Assembly: GCA_903926695.1 (NCBI GenBank)
Contig: CAIYKK010000386.1
Coordinates: 1-9,635 of the forward strand
DNA length: 9,635 nt
Source of the DNA: an uncultured Burkholderiales bacterium
GTDB taxonomy: Bacteria > Pseudomonadota > Gammaproteobacteria > Burkholderiales > Burkholderiaceae_C
Reading direction: 5' to 3'
Shown here: in pieces, positions 7,527 through 9,635 of the stretch
How the letters are laid out: each line of letters starts with the position of its first letter
How positions within the stretch are numbered: position 1 is the stretch's first letter
Position numbers and translations under genes: made by a program
The notes under the pieces: model-generated
What the model was told of the DNA's origin: nothing
The model's input: only the letters and a program-made list of their open reading frames with translations
Database searches by the model: none

Positions 7527-7543
7527 AAAAAGTCGCCAGCGAC
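7527..7543 (-). terminator. Short terminator or attenuator hairpin in the COG0523 gene leader
   Basis: Minus strand GTCGCTGGCGAC (7543-7532) followed by TTTTT (7531-7527), 31 bases before the start codon. The stem is four to five pairs. It could end rlmI transcription. The remaining 31 bp is too short for a usual promoter plus ribosome site, so it may also act within the leader as an attenuator. Confidence 0.4.
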
Positions 7544-7576
7544 GCAGGCCGCAAGGGATCAAGCCCCAAACTGGGG

Positions 7577-7605
7577 AGTTTAGCCAGCCGTTCAAGACTT
7601 GGCAG
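7577..7605 (-). promoter_or_regulatory. Candidate promoter for the COG0523 GTPase gene
   Basis: Minus strand CTGCCA (7605-7600) and TAAACT (7582-7577) each match four of six consensus positions with a 17-bp spacer. The transcript would begin near the small hairpin CCCCA-GTT-TGGGG (7576-7564) and pass through the T-tailed hairpin at 7527-7543. Confidence 0.3.
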
Positions 7606-7702
7606 GCCCGGAATCCATGCCGCCTTGCAGGAAAAGACTGACAGGTACGCAAAAAACGAGCCGTCAGTGCCTGCGCAACCCGCGCATTTCCAGACAGAGG
7701 CG

Positions 7703-8971
7703 TCAGCCCGCCGCCCGCTTAACCAGCACCAGCCCCTTTAAATATTCGCCTTCGGGGAACGCCACCGTCATCGGGTGATCGGGCGCGCCGCCCATGCGCT
7801 CGGAAATGAACGCATCCACGCCCGCGTCGGTGCCCGCCGAAGCGACGATTTTGTGGAACAAATCAGCGCTGACGCCGCCCGAACACGAGTAGGTGAACAG
7901 CACGCCGCCCGGCGCCAAAATCGACAGGGCGAGGCGGTTGATGTCTTTATACGCACGGGCGGCGCGTTCGGCGTGCGTCACCGTGGGCGCGAACTTGGGC
8001 GGGTCCAGCACGATGGCGTCGAACGTCACGCCGTCTTTCAGGTACTGGCGCAGCATGGCGTTCACGTCGGCGTCCAGCATGGTGGTGCGGCTGGCGTCAA
8101 AGCCGTTCAGCGCCACATTGGCTTTGGCGCGTTCAATCGCCGGGCCGGACGAGTCAATCGAGGTGACGTGCGCCGCGCCGCCCGCCAGCGCCGCGACGGT
8201 GAAGCCGCCGGTGTAGCAGTAGCAGTTCAGCACGTTTTGAAACTGCAGCCGCTTGGCGTAAGCCGCGAACTTGTGGCGGCTGTCGCGCTGGTCGAGGTAA
8301 AAGCCGGTCTTGTGGCCTTCGGCCACGTCCAGGCTGAGTTTCCAGTCGTGCTCGCGGATGATGATGGCGGTGCCGTTTTCCGCCGGGCTGGCTGGCGCAA
8401 AGTCAACGCTTTCGGCAGGCAGTGCCGCACTGGCCGCGCCGGGCGCAGCAGGCGCTGGTCCAGCGAGCCAGCCGGTGGCTTCAGGCAAGCCTTCGAGCGA
8501 GCGCACGCTGGCGTCGGAGCGTTCGTACAGGCGCGTGAGGCCGGTTTGCGCCAGCAGTTCGGCGACGATGACTTGTTTCCATTTCTCGCTGCCGCAGCTG
8601 GAAAACTGCGCCACCAGCGTGTCGCCGTAGCGGTCCACCACCAGGCCGGGCAGGCCGTCGGACTCGCCGTGAATCAGCCGCAGGCCGTCGCTCTGGATGT
8701 CAAACCGGCGCCGGGCGCTGATCGCCTGGGCGATGCGGGCGGCAAAAAAATCGGCGTCAATGGGCTGGGCTTCGGTAAAGCTCCAGACGCGGGCGCGGAT
8801 TTTAGAGCTGGGGCTGAAAGCGGCCCAGCCGAGGAATTGGCCGCTGTGGCTTTCCACGCGCACGGTTTCGCCGGAATCGGCGCTGCCGCTGGCGATGGCG
8901 CCGTCAAAAATCCACGGATGGCGGCGCAGCAGGGAGCGTTCGCGGCCGTCTTTGAGTCGAATGATGTTCAT
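7703..8971 (-). CDS. rlmI: 23S rRNA (cytosine-1962-C5)-methyltransferase RlmI-like
   Basis: A SAM-dependent class I methyltransferase of the RlmI/YccW (COG1092) family, which methylates C5 of a cytosine in 23S rRNA. The N-terminal PUA part (about 1-75) carries RLKDGRERSLLRRHPWIFDGAI. Family hallmarks are HGESDGLPGLVVDRY at 101-115, GHKTGFYLDQRDSR at 219-232, the SAM loop NCYCYTGGFTVAAL at 249-262, VLDPPKFA at 321-328, and YSCSG at 361-365 with the likely catalytic Cys363. Length is 422 residues against 396 in E. coli; the excess is an Ala/Pro-rich insert around 165-200. ATG at 8971 starts at the conserved MNIIRLK. A longer open frame to 9112 is just read-through of mobile-element sequence. 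The site of methylation is known for E. coli RlmI and only inferred here. Confidence 0.93.
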   Translation of the reverse strand: MNIIRLKDGRERSLLRRHPWIFDGAIASGSADSGETVRVESHSGQFLGWAAFSPSSKIRARVWSFTEAQPIDADFFAARIAQAISARRRFDIQSDGLRLIHGESDGLPGLVVDRYGDTLVAQFSSCGSEKWKQVIVAELLAQTGLTRLYERSDASVRSLEGLPEATGWLAGPAPAAPGAASAALPAESVDFAPASPAENGTAIIIREHDWKLSLDVAEGHKTGFYLDQRDSRHKFAAYAKRLQFQNVLNCYCYTGGFTVAALAGGAAHVTSIDSSGPAIERAKANVALNGFDASRTTMLDADVNAMLRQYLKDGVTFDAIVLDPPKFAPTVTHAERAARAYKDINRLALSILAPGGVLFTYSCSGGVSADLFHKIVASAGTDAGVDAFISERMGGAPDHPMTVAFPEGEYLKGLVLVKRAAG

Positions 8972-8977
8972 GGCGCT

Positions 8978-8983
8978 ATTGTC
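8978..8983 (-). promoter_or_regulatory. Possible -10 of the rlmI promoter
   Basis: Minus-strand GACAAT lies six bases before the rlmI ATG, so the transcript would be leaderless or nearly so. The position of a -35 at 17 bp (9006-9001) falls exactly on the junction between the TTAA duplication and the mobile element, and reads TGTTAA, a poor match. Confidence 0.3.
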
Positions 8984-9004
8984 GCGGCTCAAGGTTGGCG
9001 TTAA

Positions 9005-9019
9005 CAGGCCGCCGAAATA
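9005..9019 (+). repeat. Left terminal inverted repeat of the small element
   Basis: CAGGCCGCCGAAATA, directly after TTAA. It pairs with the right end at 9379-9393 with two mismatches. Confidence 0.65.
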
Positions 9020-9051
9020 GCTCAAAGCCAAGTTCGCTGCCGGGCAGGCCG

Positions 9052-9239
9052 CATCGACAATTTGACATCTCGGGCAGAAGCTCGGTTGTGCCCGACGCGA
9101 TTGCCCGGACAACGGGCTACGCCGTCTCGCAGCAAAAGAGAAAGCTCATCGAGCAGGGCTTGGCTGGGTCAAAACGGTGGGGCCGATTCGCCAGGTGATG
9201 GCGCGCACCTTGGGAGAAATCCGTCTGCTGGGGCCGTAA
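9052..9239 (+). pseudogene. Transposase C-terminal remnant, frameshifted and internally deleted
   Basis: Frame one reads GRSSVVPDAIARTTGYAVSQ and QKRKLIEQG up to 9159. Only two T bases follow (9160-9161). Adding one base there restores FGWVKTVGPIRQVM, then ARTLGEIRLLGP and a TAA at 9237. The string YAVSQ..RKLIEQGFGWVKTVG..RQVM is typical of the C-terminal end of IS5/IS4-type DDE transposases, including the conserved Glu region. In relatives I recall, about two dozen residues (a VRGL...AAYNLTRM segment) lie between RQVM and RTLGQIRL, so an in-frame deletion at about 9200 is likely too. The catalytic Asp residues are gone. The pseudogene status is clear; the exact family is not. Confidence 0.6.
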
Positions 9240-9378
9240 AGGCAGAATAAAGGCCAAAGGAACGATTCAAACCCGTATTAAAAGCTGAGAAAAGCGAAGA
9301 AATATTCAAAATATGAAACAGGATCGTAAAAATCAAATATTTCAAATCAGCCGCTGCGCTGGCGCAGTCAGTATTTCG

Positions 9379-9393
9379 TATTTCAGCAGCCTG
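9379..9393 (-). repeat. Right terminal inverted repeat of the small element
   Basis: On the minus strand CAGGCTGCTGAAATA. It ends directly at TTAA (9394-9397), mirroring the left end. Confidence 0.65.
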
Positions 9394-9555
9394 TTAAACG
9401 CCGAAGACATAATCTGACATCCTGGTCGAGGCGGTGCCCTGAAGTATCCCGATCAAAGTCAGTTCCGTGTCGCTCACTCCCTCATCGGCGGCGACCGACA
9501 TGAATTTTAACAGGGCGCTGTCGGTGCCGTTATCGACGAACAGGCCGTTATTGCC
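9394..9555 (-). pseudogene. 3' fragment of a gene with a repeat- or bluetail-like C-terminus, 5' part lost
   Basis: The minus strand holds 53 sense codons ending in TAA at 9394. They read GNNGLFVDNGTDSALLKFMS, then VAADEGVSDTELTLIGILQG and TASTRMSDYVFGV. Use of C/G at third positions resembles that of the intact genes, and the frame closes upstream at a TGA within AT-rich DNA that appears to be an insertion-sequence end. The pattern (NGxDSALxxF, then VSxxELTLIGxLxGxAS, then DYVFG) resembles C-terminal tails of large secreted or calcium-binding surface proteins of Burkholderiales, from recollection only. No start codon or ribosome site is present. The TAA overlaps the TTAA duplication of the neighbouring element. 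Confidence 0.45.
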
Positions 9556-9556
9556 A

Positions 9557-9635
9557 GGGCTGTCCCATCAAAAATTTTGTTTCAAAATCAAGCGCAGATT
9601 GTCATTTTCCCAACCTGCTTTTTTGCGCAATCCCT
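9557..9635. mobile_element. Probable end of a second insertion sequence, continuing beyond the window
   Basis: GGGCTGTCCC at 9557-9566 is the kind of terminus seen on several IS5-like elements. Behind it the sequence turns AT-rich (AAAAATTTTGTTTCAAAATC), and the coding pattern of the neighbouring fragment stops just there. The other end and any transposase lie outside, so this cannot be confirmed here. Confidence 0.38.

Larger units (their letters stand above)
9001..9397. mobile_element. 389-bp internally deleted insertion element with inverted repeats, flanked by TTAA
   Basis: Element proper is 9005-9393. The left end reads CAGGCCGCCGAAATA (9005-9019). The right end on the opposite strand reads CAGGCTGCTGAAATA (9393-9379): 13 of 15 identical, differing only by two C/T changes. 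TTAA sits on both outer sides (9001-9004 and 9394-9397), as expected for a target duplication. Inside is a broken transposase C-terminus pointing toward the right end, then about 140 bp of AT-rich non-coding DNA with an 8-bp inverted repeat (GAAATATT 9299-9306, AATATTTC 9336-9343). It is too short to encode a full transposase, so it is a non-autonomous, MITE-like derivative. The family is probably IS5/IS4-like DDE, but this is inference. Confidence 0.65.

Noticed and set aside
7446..7652. 68-codon minus-strand open frame across the GTPase start
   Set aside because: It overlaps the conserved GTPase N-terminus in another frame and carries no recognisable motif.
6146..7702. Zur-like operator upstream of the GTPase or dksA, expected if the pair belonged to a zinc-starvation regulon
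   Set aside because: I looked for an AT-rich palindrome of the Zur type in both upstream regions and saw none.
6575..7741. 388-codon plus-strand open frame opposite the GTPase gene
   Set aside because: It mirrors the conserved COG0523 frame. Its apparent hydrophobic content comes from the complement of the His/Asp/Glu-rich segments.
7775..9004. 409-codon plus-strand open frame opposite rlmI
   Set aside because: It is a shadow of the RlmI frame, which carries all family motifs.
8972..9112. N-terminal extension of RlmI by 47 residues
   Set aside because: It runs through the TTAA junction and mobile-element sequence. The family begins at MNIIRLKDG.

Overview
The window looks like a chromosomal segment of a GC-rich betaproteobacterium, most likely Burkholderiales/Comamonadaceae (Polaromonas or Rhodoferax type). 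The basis is protein-level resemblance: a cysteine-poor DksA with a long Pro/Ala-rich N-terminus, an RlmI with a spacer insertion, and a division cluster opening with a TTG-started mraZ. The genus is inference. All intact genes lie on the minus strand, so transcription runs from high to low coordinates.

In transcription order: (a) 8972-9635 is a mobile-element scrapyard. It holds a compact 389-bp element (9005-9393) with near-identical terminal inverted repeats, TTAA on both sides and a frameshifted transposase C-terminus inside. Next to it is the broken 3' end of a surface-protein-like gene, and then what looks like the end of a second insertion sequence running off the window. (b) rlmI (7703-8971) encodes a 23S rRNA cytosine methyltransferase. 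(c) A COG0523 (CobW-like) metal-chaperone GTPase gene (6446-7495) has a possible attenuator in its leader and a convincing intrinsic terminator behind it. (d) dksA (5303-6145) has a promoter whose -10 lies inside a 7-bp inverted repeat. It is followed 41 bp later by a 584-aa protein with a FimV-like TPR region and two STAS-like domains (3507-5261), probably one operon. (e) A 364-bp stretch without a gene contains several small palindromes. (f) The dcw cell-division/cell-wall cluster follows: mraZ, rsmH, ftsL and the 5' part of ftsI, preceded by a clear MraZ-type operator of 10-bp-phased GTGRR repeats.

MraZ is expected to bind its own operator and tune the cluster. RsmH modifies 16S rRNA, FtsL is the divisome scaffold and FtsI makes septal peptidoglycan. 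DksA is a global regulator acting on RNA polymerase, and the STAS protein beside it is uncharacterised. The least ordinary parts are the small non-autonomous element at the rlmI promoter, the dksA-STAS pair and its palindromic promoter, and the possible cobW attenuator. I found no CRISPR array, rRNA or tRNA gene.
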